Positions 21,194 to 32,272 of a stretch of DNA of 64,000 nucleotides are shown in pieces; position 1 is the first letter of the stretch, and the number at the start of each line of letters is the position of its first letter. The DNA is from Lindgomyces ingoldianus. Taxonomy: Eukaryota; Ascomycota; Dothideomycetes; Pleosporales; Lindgomycetaceae. Made by a program: the position numbers and the translations under genes. The notes below the pieces were generated by a model. The model made no database searches and had not been told where the DNA came from. It was given only the letters and a program-made list of their open reading frames with translations. The stretch lies in assembly GCF_010093535.1 (NCBI RefSeq), contig NW_022985191.1:349623-413622 (forward strand). The letters are read 5' to 3'.

Positions 21194-24100
21194 GGTGGGC
21201 ACGCAGTTGGGTTGAGTGTGCGTGTTCCGAGCTTGGTTGTTCTTCGGGTGGGAGGTCGATGAGGTGGACAAGGACAGAAACAGTCCCGGCGGTGGGGAAG
21301 AGGGTTTAATATAGGAAGGAGCCTGGGGGGTGCACGAAATCGCGCCTTGGGAAACCGCAGTGTTGCTATCGCGCCCGAGTGTACCCGTTATAGGAAGGAG
21401 CCTTATCAAAGAGGCTCGATGCAAACGGTGCTCGCCAGTGATTGAAGCTCCAAGGCAGGCCGCCACCACAGGCCAGAGCCAGCTGTAAGAAATGTAATCC
21501 ATCGCATACTCCTCGAGCCACAGTATCGGCGGCTGGACATGAAGGCGGGCCCGGCGTCGGGGTGAATTGGAGTTGCACAGGCAATCCGGGGTAATTACCC
21601 AGACGGGCAGTAGAGAGGCAATGGACTGATATTGCAACAAATGGGCAAGCAATGCCACCCATGTCATCTGAGGACGCCCCAGTAGCTTGACTGCGGGAGC
21701 TTGAATGGCGGCACCCTGATTGGTCACTATCAAGATTGAACTTGCTACATCCGGCAGGGGTTCATCGCCCAGCCCTCAGTGTTTCCCGAACGCCATACAC
21801 AGGACAGTGTCCCAACAGTGCTCTCGTGCGAAGAATCCAACGGCGTGCCCGCGTGCCCCCATTACCTGGGCATTGAGGATGATGGATTGTCGCACGGGTA
21901 CCTGGGGGAACAGCGTGAGCGAACATATATTTCCTGCCTCTCCAAAATCAGGAAAGAGAACAACACGAGAGAGGCCCACGAACCTCCCGAGGTAAGTGTC
22001 GCATCGCGAGTCGAAGTAACACTGCGCAGTTACTTCGATCTTGTCCAGTCTGCCCACTCTGCGTCGTCTTCATTCGTCTTTCTCCTTTCTAGGAGGTCAC
22101 TATCGCACCATTGTTGAGCAGATGCACTTCAAACAAGGCCTTCTTGTCGAAAATAGTCTGCGATCGACAACGGCACGGCACACTAGCCAAGGGTCCAAGG
22201 TCTCAAGCTCTGACCAAGCCTTCGTCGGCCGTCTTAAAACGCTTCTTTCTACTCCACGCCGGTTTCCGACCCGACTTAACTTCAAAGTCGCCCCCCAGCT
22301 GCCGTTCGTTGTCCAGGCTTGTGGAAACTTCTGCATCGGCGAGGTCCACAGGTCGTATTCTACGGGCGTTCGATGCTGCTTCGAATCGGTGAGGCTCGCA
22401 CTCGGGCCCCCCGCCACCAGCGCCTGAGGCGTGACGCATCACATGCTGCAGCCACCGTCTTTTCGCCTTCCTAATTGTATGACGCGACCGACCGTTCGCC
22501 TGTGCCTTTTGTTCTTGCCTCTGGGCTAGTCCTCCTGTTGGACATGCCAACTAGTCTCATTTCCGGGCGTCTGTCGTGATCGCCGATCCTGGAGGAGCAG
22601 TAATCCTTGACGATTAGCGCCATTAGGGTAAAGGTGTTTTCAAAGACCAGACACACCTAAATTGCGACGAATTCGCCATACACCAGTTGGGCGATGGATT
22701 GCCTTGCTCGTCAAAGTATTCCAATTACTGATAAGGATACGAGTGGATTTAGAGTAATCCCCCACTCTGACTTAATTAAATCCACCAGTGCCGGCATCCT
22801 GTTTCAAACGCCACAGTCTCGCCCACACGGTCGCGTGCTCTTCATCTAGATTGACAAAACCCAGTCCAGGAGTGCGGATATTTGGCATCCTGGCTCAGAT
22901 AGAGTTTAAGCATCAACGATAGCGATTAGAAGCCGAATAAGCTTTACGATTAGAGGGGAGTTCCTGGTTGAGCACGGCTAGCTACGAGCTTCATTCGTTT
23001 CATTGTGGAAAAAATGAGTAAGCTGTTAGAAGACCAAAACGGCCCAGAGCCATCTCGTGGCTACAAGTGCTGTCAGACTTCTTGAATTGACAAACGTCCA
23101 GGCAATCTTTCGGCTTGGTAAGCCGAGCTTGAATGCAAATGTCATACTAACTTTCTTACGGTCAACACACGGTGCCAATCCCGAACTCCGCTCTCCAATC
23201 GCGTCGAGTAGACATCTCTGCAAAACTTGCCGGCGGCACTCGCTCTCTGCGGACTCACTTCAGCACTCTAACACTCGGTTCAGCCGCCATTCTTCTCTCC
23301 CACAAATATCTACATATAACATCCTCACCACATCACAGAAAATGATTCAAACACAGACATCATACAACCACTCCACAAACCTCGCGTATTCTGACACTAT
23401 CATCGCGGAAACCTGCGTAAAATATGCAACCTACCATCCTACATCTCTGATTCACCCACCCACCACCTGGCCTCCCCTGGCAACTCTAATGGTACCTGAG
23501 AAAGGCACGATGTGAGACTGACGTGACTACGACTTGTCGGTTCATAACCCAACCACGCATTCGCGACACGTTCTTGCACTTGTGCTCCGTTCTTGATTTA
23601 CGCGTTCTGGAGGTAGGACAACCGTGGCGCGTTTTGGACACGCAGCGGTTTCTCAAACGCGGCGCTGTTTAGTTCAAAAGCGAGGCATTTGCAGACTATA
23701 AGTTTTTGTCTTTTTAAGGGTACAGTTGGGGGAAGATCGGGAATTTCTACTTGATTCTAGTTTAATTACATCGTAGAATTTCGTGATATTTATTGCCGAT
23801 CCTACAGGACATTGCGCACCCATTCAGTCTTGATAATATTCATTGGTAAGTCCTTTACTCTGCAAGATAAAAAGGGTTTAAGCATCACCACGAATCACAT
23901 CATATCCAAAACCTAGAGATATAAGTATTATGCAGCTGCAATATTTTCATCACTATCTAACTAAACTACACTGTATGTATTACAATACCCCATGAATCGC
24001 CTGTTCCAAATCTCCTCTCCCCATAGCGGTAAATGCCAAGGGATGTTTGTCTCTATCTTGTCTCTGTCGCTAATATGGTGTTACCCTGGAAAGAAAGTCC

Positions 24101-24529
24101 AGGGGGTAGCCGCCAGCAGTAGGGAGAAGAGAAAGAAAGTGGGAATAAAAGATATTGAAATAAGACACGACACAGTCCGCAATCGGGTGCTGACCATGCC
24201 ATCCCATAAACGCCATATATTTCTCGTGGGGGTATAAGGGTCGTGGCCATCGTAATCAGAATTAGGTACCTAAGTATATTACACGAGGGAAGGAATCCAG
24301 ATATCAGAACAACTCGTCCATACAGTAGAGTCGTTGAGGTTCGATACTAGCTGGATATGTGTGAGAAATGGAGTAGTGTTGTAATTTCCGCCGTTCTGGA
24401 GGCACTATTCGCGGATTGGCTACGGAAGTCGACTACAGAATATATTTTAGAACAGCCCTTGACGGCAGAAAGAGGGGTGGAGGAGGTGACCTTACGGAGT
24501 AAGAAGGATTCATATGATGATTCATAAGT
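21194..24529. other. Long intergenic region
   Basis: Apart from a doubtful small frame at 23342-23515, no coding region is supported. Frames of up to about 150 codons occur on both strands but show no domain, splice structure or start context. It holds the transporter promoter and the 3' region of the next gene. Confidence 0.5.
23342..23515 (+). CDS. Doubtful small ORF, 57 residues
   Basis: The ATG is preceded by a CA-rich leader (CACCACATCACAGAAA) typical of fungal start sites, within CT/CA-rich sequence that resembles a 5' leader. The peptide (MIQTQTSYNHSTNLAYSD...) matches nothing known to me. A GTACCTG at 23489 could be a donor leading to further exons, but none was found. It could equally be non-coding. 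Confidence 0.2.
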   Translation: MIQTQTSYNHSTNLAYSDTIIAETCVKYATYHPTSLIHPPTTWPPLATLMVPEKGTM

Positions 24530-26791
24530 TTAGCGTCTGCTGGGCCCTGGACCTCCGAATCGGCCATTCGGGGCTGTATGATTGAGGCCAAACCCTCCCC
24601 AACTCGGCCCACTGTATCCCTGACAAGCCCTATTGTTGATTGGAGAAGTATCCTCAAAGAAGCTTTGGCTCCCAGTAACTCCCAGGTCACGCAAGTGAAG
24701 GGGCGCCGGCTTCCATCCTCGAGTGAAATAGTCTTTGTCCCCCTGCTGTGCTATTGACTCTTCCATGTACTCGCGGAGGTTCTCATACAGTCGAATGAAA
24801 GCACGAGAGTTTGCAAAATTATGTGGGTCGTAGTTGCGCGATGAACCGTCACCGATAACTTCTAGATCTGTCATGTTACGAGTTCGGGCATTTGCGTTCG
24901 CTGTAGCCATGATGCTCTTATAGTATTCTTCCTGTCTAGCAGGACGCTGCCCATCGCTGAACCAATTTCTCAACTTATCCTGCTCGTCGACTTGGAATGA
25001 GAGTGGAGCAGTAGGATTGTGGGACGTTGGTATGGTGTCTGCAAAGAACGGGCCTTTGAAATTTTGAGGTGTGGGCCCTTGATGCCCGAGCCCGCTTGCA
25101 ATTTCACGATTATGAACTTGACGTATACCATCGGGGTCGCTGAATTTCAGATTTGTGGCTGTTGGGACATTTGTAGCAGTAGCATCAGAGTCGGAGTCGG
25201 AGTGGGGAATAGGTCGGTTGTCCTGGGGTAAGTGGGTATATGGCGGCGCCGTAGCGTTCAAAGTAGAGACGACACGATGCGGGTTGGCAACTGTCAGTCC
25301 TGGGGGAGGAAACAAGTTGCGCGCAGCAGCTGGTCGACTGGGTAGATCCGGGACCGCAACACGGCCATCGCCTTGACCCCCACCACGTAGAGCTTGGTCA
25401 CCGAGCTCTGCTAGCTTGCTCTTCAACTTCTGGCGAGTTTGAACATCCTCTGGAGAAGGCGGCACTTGCGGACGAGCGACAGTTGGGCGTCTGTCCGGTG
25501 CATCGTAGCCACTCATGGCGTCTTCGCCAACATCAATCTCCCGTAGATCCAGTTCAGCCTGCCGCTCCTGTGGGCGTAGCTCGCGACGGATGCGTTCCTG
25601 CTCTCGCTGAATAAAAATCTGCCTTCGCGATTCTGGCCCAGATGGAGGCTGAGCTGTCCGGGTTTCTTGAGGGGAGTTTGATGATGGTGGGAACTCGAAT
25701 TGGAAATCCATCGAGCCCATTGCACGTTGGCCACCACCTCCACGGAGATCACTCATACCGCGGTTGATGGGATTGAAGGTAACCGGTATCGCTGGCTGCG
25801 GCGGCCTAGCCGGAGTGACGAATGGGTCATCAAGGAAATCTTTCGCAAGCGTTCGCAGGGATGGTGTTGGTGCTTGATTTCGGCTTGGAACCGCCACACG
25901 AGGTGGGCCAAATTGGTTCAAAGTCGGGAATGGGTCGGCTGTGGAATCCGAGGTGCTAGAAAGAGATGCAAAGCGGTCTGGGTCAGTGAAGGCAGGACGA
26001 GATAGTGTCTCGACACGTAGGATGCTTGCTGGGTCAGGAAGCTTTCGCTCTTCTTGCCGCCCGTGCTCTACTATGTGCTTCTCCCTCTGCTCCGCCACGC
26101 CCTTGAAATATTGCAGCGAATCATACGGAATATTCCCAGACTTCAGACGGTCAGAAGTCAGCGACCCTTCGATCTTACGCCGGTTTTGAGAATAGGCACC
26201 AATGTTAATCCATTGGAACGCTGGGAGTGACCACTGATGGGCAGAAATATCACGATTCGGGTGAGCGATGAATACAACATGCCCATCAAAGTCGCCCATC
26301 TGTTCGCGGAGGCGGATCGGGTCAGGTAAAGGCTTCTCGCCAAATACCCGAGTTTTCTCATCCATAATATGGCGCGTGTTGGTAGGGCTTATATCCTCGC
26401 TGTTCGCCCGAGTGAGTGCGGCAGACGCGTCACTGGTGTGATGATACTCTGAGGTGTCAACTCGGCGCTGATGCAGAGAAGAGGCATTAGTCTGCAAAGG
26501 AGGCAAGTTGGAGGGTGAGGCTCGTGGTGCAGACCGGGGCCGTTGGGGAGGCTCAAGGCCGACTTGTCGAGTGAAGTTGTTTGCAAGCTCCCTGAGCTCC
26601 CCATGGTCAGTTTCATTTCCGTCGTCGTCTTCATCATCGTCCGGAAAGTCGCTCTGCTGAAGATATCGCCACTTGCTGCCTTTCTTGCGGGTTGGCTGCT
26701 GAAACGGAACAAGGCGTGCCAAAGACACAGGACCAGAGGTAGCGCGCTCCTCCCCATGTACAAAATCCTTGTTGGTGAAGCGGCGAGCCAT
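24530..26791 (-). CDS. Large disordered protein of unknown function
   Basis: One exon on the minus strand from the ATG at 26791 gives 753 residues. I do not recognise the family. The N-terminal part has an acidic run (FPDDDEDDDGNETDHG). Two parts look folded and conserved. One is around MDEKTRVFGEKPLPDPIRL..FDGHVVFIAHPNRDISAHQWSLPAFQW. The other is C-terminal, around NWFSDGQRPARQEEYYKS to YENLREYMEESIAQQGDKDYFTRGWKPAP. The rest is Pro/Ser/Gln/Arg-rich and likely disordered, with a charged coiled stretch near IQREQERIRRELRPQERQAELDLREID. The frame stays open upstream to about 27565 without another in-frame ATG, so an upstream exon spliced near 27000 (CTCCAG at about 27061) is possible. No membrane segment was seen. 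Confidence 0.65.
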   Translation of the reverse strand: MARRFTNKDFVHGEERATSGPVSLARLVPFQQPTRKKGSKWRYLQQSDFPDDDEDDDGNETDHGELRELANNFTRQVGLEPPQRPRSAPRASPSNLPPLQTNASSLHQRRVDTSEYHHTSDASAALTRANSEDISPTNTRHIMDEKTRVFGEKPLPDPIRLREQMGDFDGHVVFIAHPNRDISAHQWSLPAFQWINIGAYSQNRRKIEGSLTSDRLKSGNIPYDSLQYFKGVAEQREKHIVEHGRQEERKLPDPASILRVETLSRPAFTDPDRFASLSSTSDSTADPFPTLNQFGPPRVAVPSRNQAPTPSLRTLAKDFLDDPFVTPARPPQPAIPVTFNPINRGMSDLRGGGGQRAMGSMDFQFEFPPSSNSPQETRTAQPPSGPESRRQIFIQREQERIRRELRPQERQAELDLREIDVGEDAMSGYDAPDRRPTVARPQVPPSPEDVQTRQKLKSKLAELGDQALRGGGQGDGRVAVPDLPSRPAAARNLFPPPGLTVANPHRVVSTLNATAPPYTHLPQDNRPIPHSDSDSDATATNVPTATNLKFSDPDGIRQVHNREIASGLGHQGPTPQNFKGPFFADTIPTSHNPTAPLSFQVDEQDKLRNWFSDGQRPARQEEYYKSIMATANANARTRNMTDLEVIGDGSSRNYDPHNFANSRAFIRLYENLREYMEESIAQQGDKDYFTRGWKPAPLHLRDLGVTGSQSFFEDTSPINNRACQGYSGPSWGGFGLNHTAPNGRFGGPGPSRR

Positions 26792-28769
26792 GTCTGCAAA
26801 CGTCTTCCCTTTCTCAGGGTCAATGTTTGTGGAACCGTGGGCCTTGCGACTCTGCTGGGTGGCGGAAGGCGGGTATTGGAGCGAGGGAGAGCGAAAGGTG
26901 GGGAGGTTGTCTCGGTCACGCTCAGCGGCTTCGATGAATTCGTTTTCCTCTCGCGGCACGATCTGAATGTGTGAATGCGAGGAGCTACCGGCGAGCTGGC
27001 CGGGGGTACCGATAGGCAGCCTGCCTTTTGCGGTGTTCGCGACGGGGGCACCGCGGCGAGCTGGAGGCGGGTCAGCGGTGGCACATAGAAAGGGCACACG
27101 CCGTGAAGCACAATGACGCAAGAGAGTGTGGGGCTGTGAATTAGGTGAGGGCAGAATACTCACTGCGCCGGCCGCCGCGAGTTCTCGGCTTGCTCGCCAG
27201 GTTGGAGAATTGCGGTGGAACAGGAAATACGATTGACACGAAAGTACAACTGGAAACGAACCTGGACGAGGAGGGCAAGTCAAGCAAGCCGGTGGAGAAC
27301 GAGTCAAGCAAGGCGATGGAGGAAAGACTAGGTGGAGCTGCTTATCGCTTTGTTTGGTGCAAGCCAAAGCTAAGGCGATGGGATCTCGCGGTGGCCTGGT
27401 GTGAAGTTGGCGGGGTGACGTGTGGGGGAAGTGAACGGTGCCCTCGAAGAAGCCGCGATAGTGATGTCGTGACGGTTCTAGGGCCGGCGCGGGACGTCTT
27501 TGGTTGTGCAGCGGGCTGCCCCCTGCAGAGTCGCAAATCCTGCTATAGACAGATGCGCTGGACAAATGCTAGACAAGAAGCTAGGGTTTATTGTGTTCTG
27601 TCCCCACGCAATGAACGATTTGTATGGAAAGAGGAACATATGCAAACACAGGTCCGAAGGGCTCTAGCGGCTGCAGCACGTGCTTGGAGTGGAGGAGCCT
27701 ATCTCAGCCAGCAAAAATCGTGAATGAATTTCCTTCCCTGCATGCCCCGTCTGGCCTTCCAATACAAGTCCAACCGTTGAGCTTTTGTGTATCACTCATC
27801 CCTTGCAGACTGGACATCATGCAGAGGCTCTAAGGCTACGGAAGCGTCACGATAGAAGCCTTCAATTACCACTAGTACAGGCAGAGAAACGCGGTTACTC
27901 AATCTCTAGCTAGCTCTACACTCTAAATAATGATCAGATTTTGTTGAGACTGTTGCAGGGAGGAAGACATTACGCGCGAGAAGGTGAACGTGTGACCATT
28001 GTAGTTCTAGTACATTGACTCACTTAAAATATGATCTATAACTTATAAAAGTTATAGCAGATTCGACTGGGCTCGGAAAATCGGATCTATCATCTTCCAC
28101 TGCACTTCAGAAGATGTGTGTACCTGAACTAACTGCAGGCGCGTCTCGGGCCACCAATGACTGCTCAAGACAAGGCATTGGGGTGGAAGGTGAGGAATGG
28201 GTTGAGAGATTGCTAGAGATATCCTTTTAGCCATTTTTCAAGATGATAGTCCTCATCACCATGAGATGAGAGAGTCATGGTGGACACTGGAGACAAGGAA
28301 GCGAAGGGATGAAGTCGGACATCGCAGCTGACTCATGCCGCGCCGAGAGCAGAGGTGCAACCGTGCCATAGTTAGAGAACGCTGATTGGCTGCCACGATG
28401 TCACCATTCCAACATTACCGAAGTGCAATGCATTCTGCCATGTACTTATGTTCATCCCCTTATTGTGTAACATATCCAATATCAGCATAGATCCAGGAAT
28501 TCGTTAGTACACTGGTGAAAATGATAAAACGAGTGGCCAGTAGAATACAACATATCAAGAAGAATGTGTACAAGAACGATAGACTACGAGATGCCACGGA
28601 ATTTGTGGATGATATGGAAGAATAAAGAATAATTATTAAGTCTAGATACGCGCCGTGTATTATACCGTAAATCTTCGTGCATGAGAAGAAGTTTTATGGG
28701 AAAGAAGTAGGATAGTGTTAGACATGTGGCGAGTTATAATCCTTGGAGCCTGAATTAATGCTTGGCAAG
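26792..28769. other. Intergenic, with a possible 5' extension of the disordered-protein gene
   Basis: The segment 26792-27060 could be coding if an upstream exon exists, because it reads as charged, Ser/Pro-rich sequence in frame with the gene below it. A GTGAGT at 27164 down to 27159 (minus strand) could be the matching donor. From about 27600 to 28769 nothing is supported. Confidence 0.45.
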
Positions 28770-30080
28770 CTATGGCCGCTCAGTAGGTAGTAGCGATGCT
28801 TCATCGACCTTGAGGTGTTTTAAACATTGCGGAATATGAGAGCAAGCCACACTGTCAGGCTTGTAGCATTGTTTCCGACTGTTGTTGATGACGCCTGGCT
28901 CTGGAATCACATGGTACGGGTTCAAACACGTCCAGTTGCTGCAGAGGTGGCTAGCTTGCCATTTGTTCTCAATAATTCCTTCTTTGTGTTTATCAGTCAT
29001 GATACCCTCAAGGAGCATAGCGACGAACATAATGTTTACTGTGATGTTGTAGATATCGCCGTCATGTTGAAACCTAATGGAAACCGAAATGGCTCGAGAT
29101 TTCTTTGGCAGTCGGCCGCTGTAAAGCCAACATTCGTAAAATCTTCGGCTACCTAACACGCGTTGATGATGTGCTGAAAGCTTTCTCTTAATGAGTGGAA
29201 TATACTGTTTCCAGTAAGTGTGATAGAAGAGCCTCTTCTTCTCCTTAAGTATTGCGTCTTGCTCTGGTGTTCTTGGCTGGGCATTGCGGGCTGATACCTT
29301 TTGAGGAAGCTGTTGAACATCTTGATCGCGTGGCGATGTGGATTTAAACCTTCGTTCACCCAGGAATGTGAAGCCCGGTTCTAGACTTTCAATTTGTGCC
29401 CCCTTAAGAGTAGTATCCAGTGGAATCTTGTCGAAGTCTTGGGATGAATGTCCAGTGTCAAGGTTTTCGCTGACCTCATTTTGTTGGGAGGAAGAAAGGC
29501 CCGGAGTTAACTCTTTTGGTTCCTCTCCCACCTTTTCTTTGATCGTGATAACGGATGGTTTTCGTTGAGGTCTCGAAGGTGGATATTTTCCACAATCGTC
29601 AAGTATGCTTATGCAATCATCATGGTCGTCGTCTTGCATCTCCTCGCTCCGTACGTTACGAAGAGCATTAGCACAGATCTTGGGCTTGATATTCTGGTCT
29701 CGGTAATGGCTCCAAAATTCCGAAGCAAATGCTTCGGGCTCAGCGTGTGGTTCACTGCCTCCTCGGGGACGTTGAGCAGTGTTGTCTTGAAGGGGACGAT
29801 CATTTCCCTCCACATCGCTGTCAGAGATGACGACTAGGTCGTTATTTCCCGCATTGATCGTGTTGATATCACTACTCCTCCAGTGGCTGAAGGTGAGGGG
29901 ATCTTTCTTTGACCCGCGTCCTTTCCTTATCTCCCAACTATCACAGTCATTGTTACCTAGGACCAAGATTTCTAGCGGTGGTCGAACTTTTCTCGGCCGC
30001 TCTTCATCCGGTTTTTCGATTGATTCAGCCACACGTTTTCGTTTCAGATAATTGGGGAGAAGAAGGTCCAGGCCCTCCAT
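28770..30080 (-). CDS. Protein with I-PpoI-like zinc-binding His-Me nuclease module
   Basis: A single minus-strand exon of 436 residues. The N-terminal 250 residues are polar and probably disordered, with a basic cluster (KRKRVAESIEKPDEERPRKVR) that could be a nuclear signal. The C-terminal 150 residues contain the zinc-binding loop known from the I-PpoI homing endonuclease: ASHLC..WTC.NPYH, then NNSRKQC, then C.H.PQC. By position, His378 and Asn399 occupy the places of the general-base His and metal-ligand Asn of that enzyme, and the Cys/His zinc ligands are kept. Stand-alone proteins with this module are frequent in filamentous fungi, and their job is mostly unknown. Nothing around the gene suggests an intron or intein origin. 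DNA cutting is inferred, not shown. Confidence 0.75.
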   Translation of the reverse strand: MEGLDLLLPNYLKRKRVAESIEKPDEERPRKVRPPLEILVLGNNDCDSWEIRKGRGSKKDPLTFSHWRSSDINTINAGNNDLVVISDSDVEGNDRPLQDNTAQRPRGGSEPHAEPEAFASEFWSHYRDQNIKPKICANALRNVRSEEMQDDDHDDCISILDDCGKYPPSRPQRKPSVITIKEKVGEEPKELTPGLSSSQQNEVSENLDTGHSSQDFDKIPLDTTLKGAQIESLEPGFTFLGERRFKSTSPRDQDVQQLPQKVSARNAQPRTPEQDAILKEKKRLFYHTYWKQYIPLIKRKLSAHHQRVLGSRRFYECWLYSGRLPKKSRAISVSIRFQHDGDIYNITVNIMFVAMLLEGIMTDKHKEGIIENKWQASHLCSNWTCLNPYHVIPEPGVINNSRKQCYKPDSVACSHIPQCLKHLKVDEASLLPTERP

Positions 30081-32272
30081 TCTCCAATTGAATTGTGGAA
30101 GGTCTCCTTACGAGTCCTTGGCAAATCTGAGGGATAAGCTTTATCTTCTTCTATTCCCAATCTGAGACTCTTCTTCAGGTTGTGATATCAAAGGTGGCGA
30201 TAAGACTGACTTCAGGCTTAAACACTTAGATAGTCATGTTACCTCACCTATTCCGATAAAGCAGATGAAGAAGTAAGAGAAAGGGCAGCTCAGGCTTCCT
30301 ACCTTGACTACGTCTCGTGCTTCGTCCTCACCCACAGTGATATCAGATAGCGGTACTTGTAGAGGGCTAAGTCTTGGTGGACTTGGGCCTTGTAGTGAAG
30401 TTCGCGTCGTGGGGGCGCGGTAGAGGAGAGGACGAACGGCTGAAACAGAATCAGTAGAGTACCAATTGAAGAAGTGTGAGAAATACCCCAAGCTGCAATG
30501 CAAGTAGTCAATTAGGTCCAGAGAGAGTCTCGTAGCTTATGGGAGGTAAAGTCCCACCCAATCGCCTAGCTAGCCCTCTAGCTGAGTGTTGAAGAACTAG
30601 AATGCTGTATAGAGAGGTAAGGCGAAAGAGTACTAAGGATCTCTCTCACAACTTGTCTAGGAGAGAAACGAGAGAATGAAGGACACTGTAGCGTTCTACG
30701 GAATAGAGAGATATTGAGATGGTGATGTCGAAGATCTGTGCCTTTGGTTTTTGCGTTTCTCTCACTAGAAGATGTTATAAGGCCAAGAGAGACATCCTCA
30801 GTCTCATTCTTGAGAGAGTGGGAGTCCTGGGATGTGAGAATCGAGGTTGAAGAACTGGGCAATCGAAAGATAAGCGCTGCCTAAGTCGCGATCTCTGTTG
30901 GGCATCTTGAAGTGTTCTCCATTACCTACCGCCCATTGCCCTCAAGAGCCTTGTTCTGGCTTTGGCGTCCATCTACGCTATTCGGTGTGAGAAACATTGC
31001 CAAGCAGTAGCCTTCAAAAAGCCTTTGCCGTCTTGAAACGGGCAAGCCGGGAGAGAACAACATAGAAAATCGCCGGGAAAATATGTACAGAATGAAAGCC
31101 ATCATTGAGTCCCGCACTATCAACGAGTGTGAATCCACAAGCAGAAAAGGCTACTGAGTCACTAAAATCGCCAGCTCAATGCACCATCTTCAGATCTCGA
31201 GGTTGCCAGCCGAGGTGTTCAATAATACGACGAGGGGAGGAAAGTGCTTCTCCGATGAGGCACAACGACCTGCTGTGCAGCCATCAGTGTCTCCCTCGTG
31301 ATCCCACCCATCCACCTCTCTTGCCTGGTTGATCAATACGACTTGCCGATCGTTTTCGCAGATGAAACGTGGACATAAGATGCTCAATGAAGAACTCCTC
31401 GTCCGATGACGAACCAACTCCGCCAGTTCACGTCGGCATTTGCACCTCGTTTCGAACGGCCCGCCGAGCGGACCCCAGACCCGTCGGCGCCGCACCTGCC
31501 AGAGGCAATTCCTCCTCTAACAACAACATTAAATCAGGCCGACCAGGATAGTCTCCCGCTGCCAAATACCTGAAACCCCGTACTCCCGTCTGACAATTAT
31601 CCATAGAACACATGACAGGCTGCGTGCAGCCATGCATGCACCATGCAATTCATGCCATACCAATCCTATCTGAGCCAAGCAATATCACGAAGCACAACGC
31701 AGGACTTCTTGCCCCAAATCCGGGGCGGCTCCAACATCGTAAAATAAAAAGCCTTTTAATTTGCGAAATCCAGGCTCAATTCCACGATGGGACAAGATAG
31801 ATAGATGACGAACCCCAACTGTAGATCCCCCGCTCATCAAATCCTCCAATAAGAATAAAGTCCCCTCCGGCCAACGTCCCAATTTTGCACTCTAGGATTT
31901 AGAAACCCCTTTCCCCCGGCATATCTTTTCTTTGGAATTTTGCGGTCAGGGTTCTAAGAACTCTAGGCTATATTACTGGAATCCATGCGAATATATTTGA
32001 GCTGCATGCGAGGGCCGGGGCCAATTTAACACGGAGCAGAAGACCAAGCGCCTGGATGGGCAATTAAGGTTGCTGGGACTTCAGGAACCGCTGTAAATCC
32101 TTTGCATATAGGGTCTCCTCTGCCCTTGTTGTTATCCTTCCTTGGGGCACCCATCGTCGTCATTCAACTCTTTGACCTGACAGGGAACCATCTTGACACA
32201 ACTCAATCTCGGTGCACGACCGCAATAGCCTTATTCTTATCGGCTCGATTCCCTAAAGTTGAAATACCATCA
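30081..32272. other. Long intergenic region between divergent genes
   Basis: No gene is supported on either strand. Small frames lack start context and family resemblance. A run of Met-poor, Ser/Arg-rich frames near 30.2-30.9 kb on the minus strand is of low complexity. The last 170 bases before 32273 are in frame with the lactonase-like gene but read as leader. Confidence 0.5.

Noticed and set aside
22041..22656. Overlapping frames on both strands upstream of the transporter
   Set aside because: No domain, no splice structure and no start context. Frames on both strands cover the same bases.
26389..27111. 240-codon minus-strand frame overlapping the disordered-protein gene
   Set aside because: It is an alternate-frame shadow of the longer gene, with no domain.
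27009..27565. Extending the disordered protein to a 1011-residue frame
   Set aside because: The upstream 'start' is TTG, not ATG, and the added sequence has the character of non-coding DNA. Only the part nearest the gene could be coding through an unseen exon.
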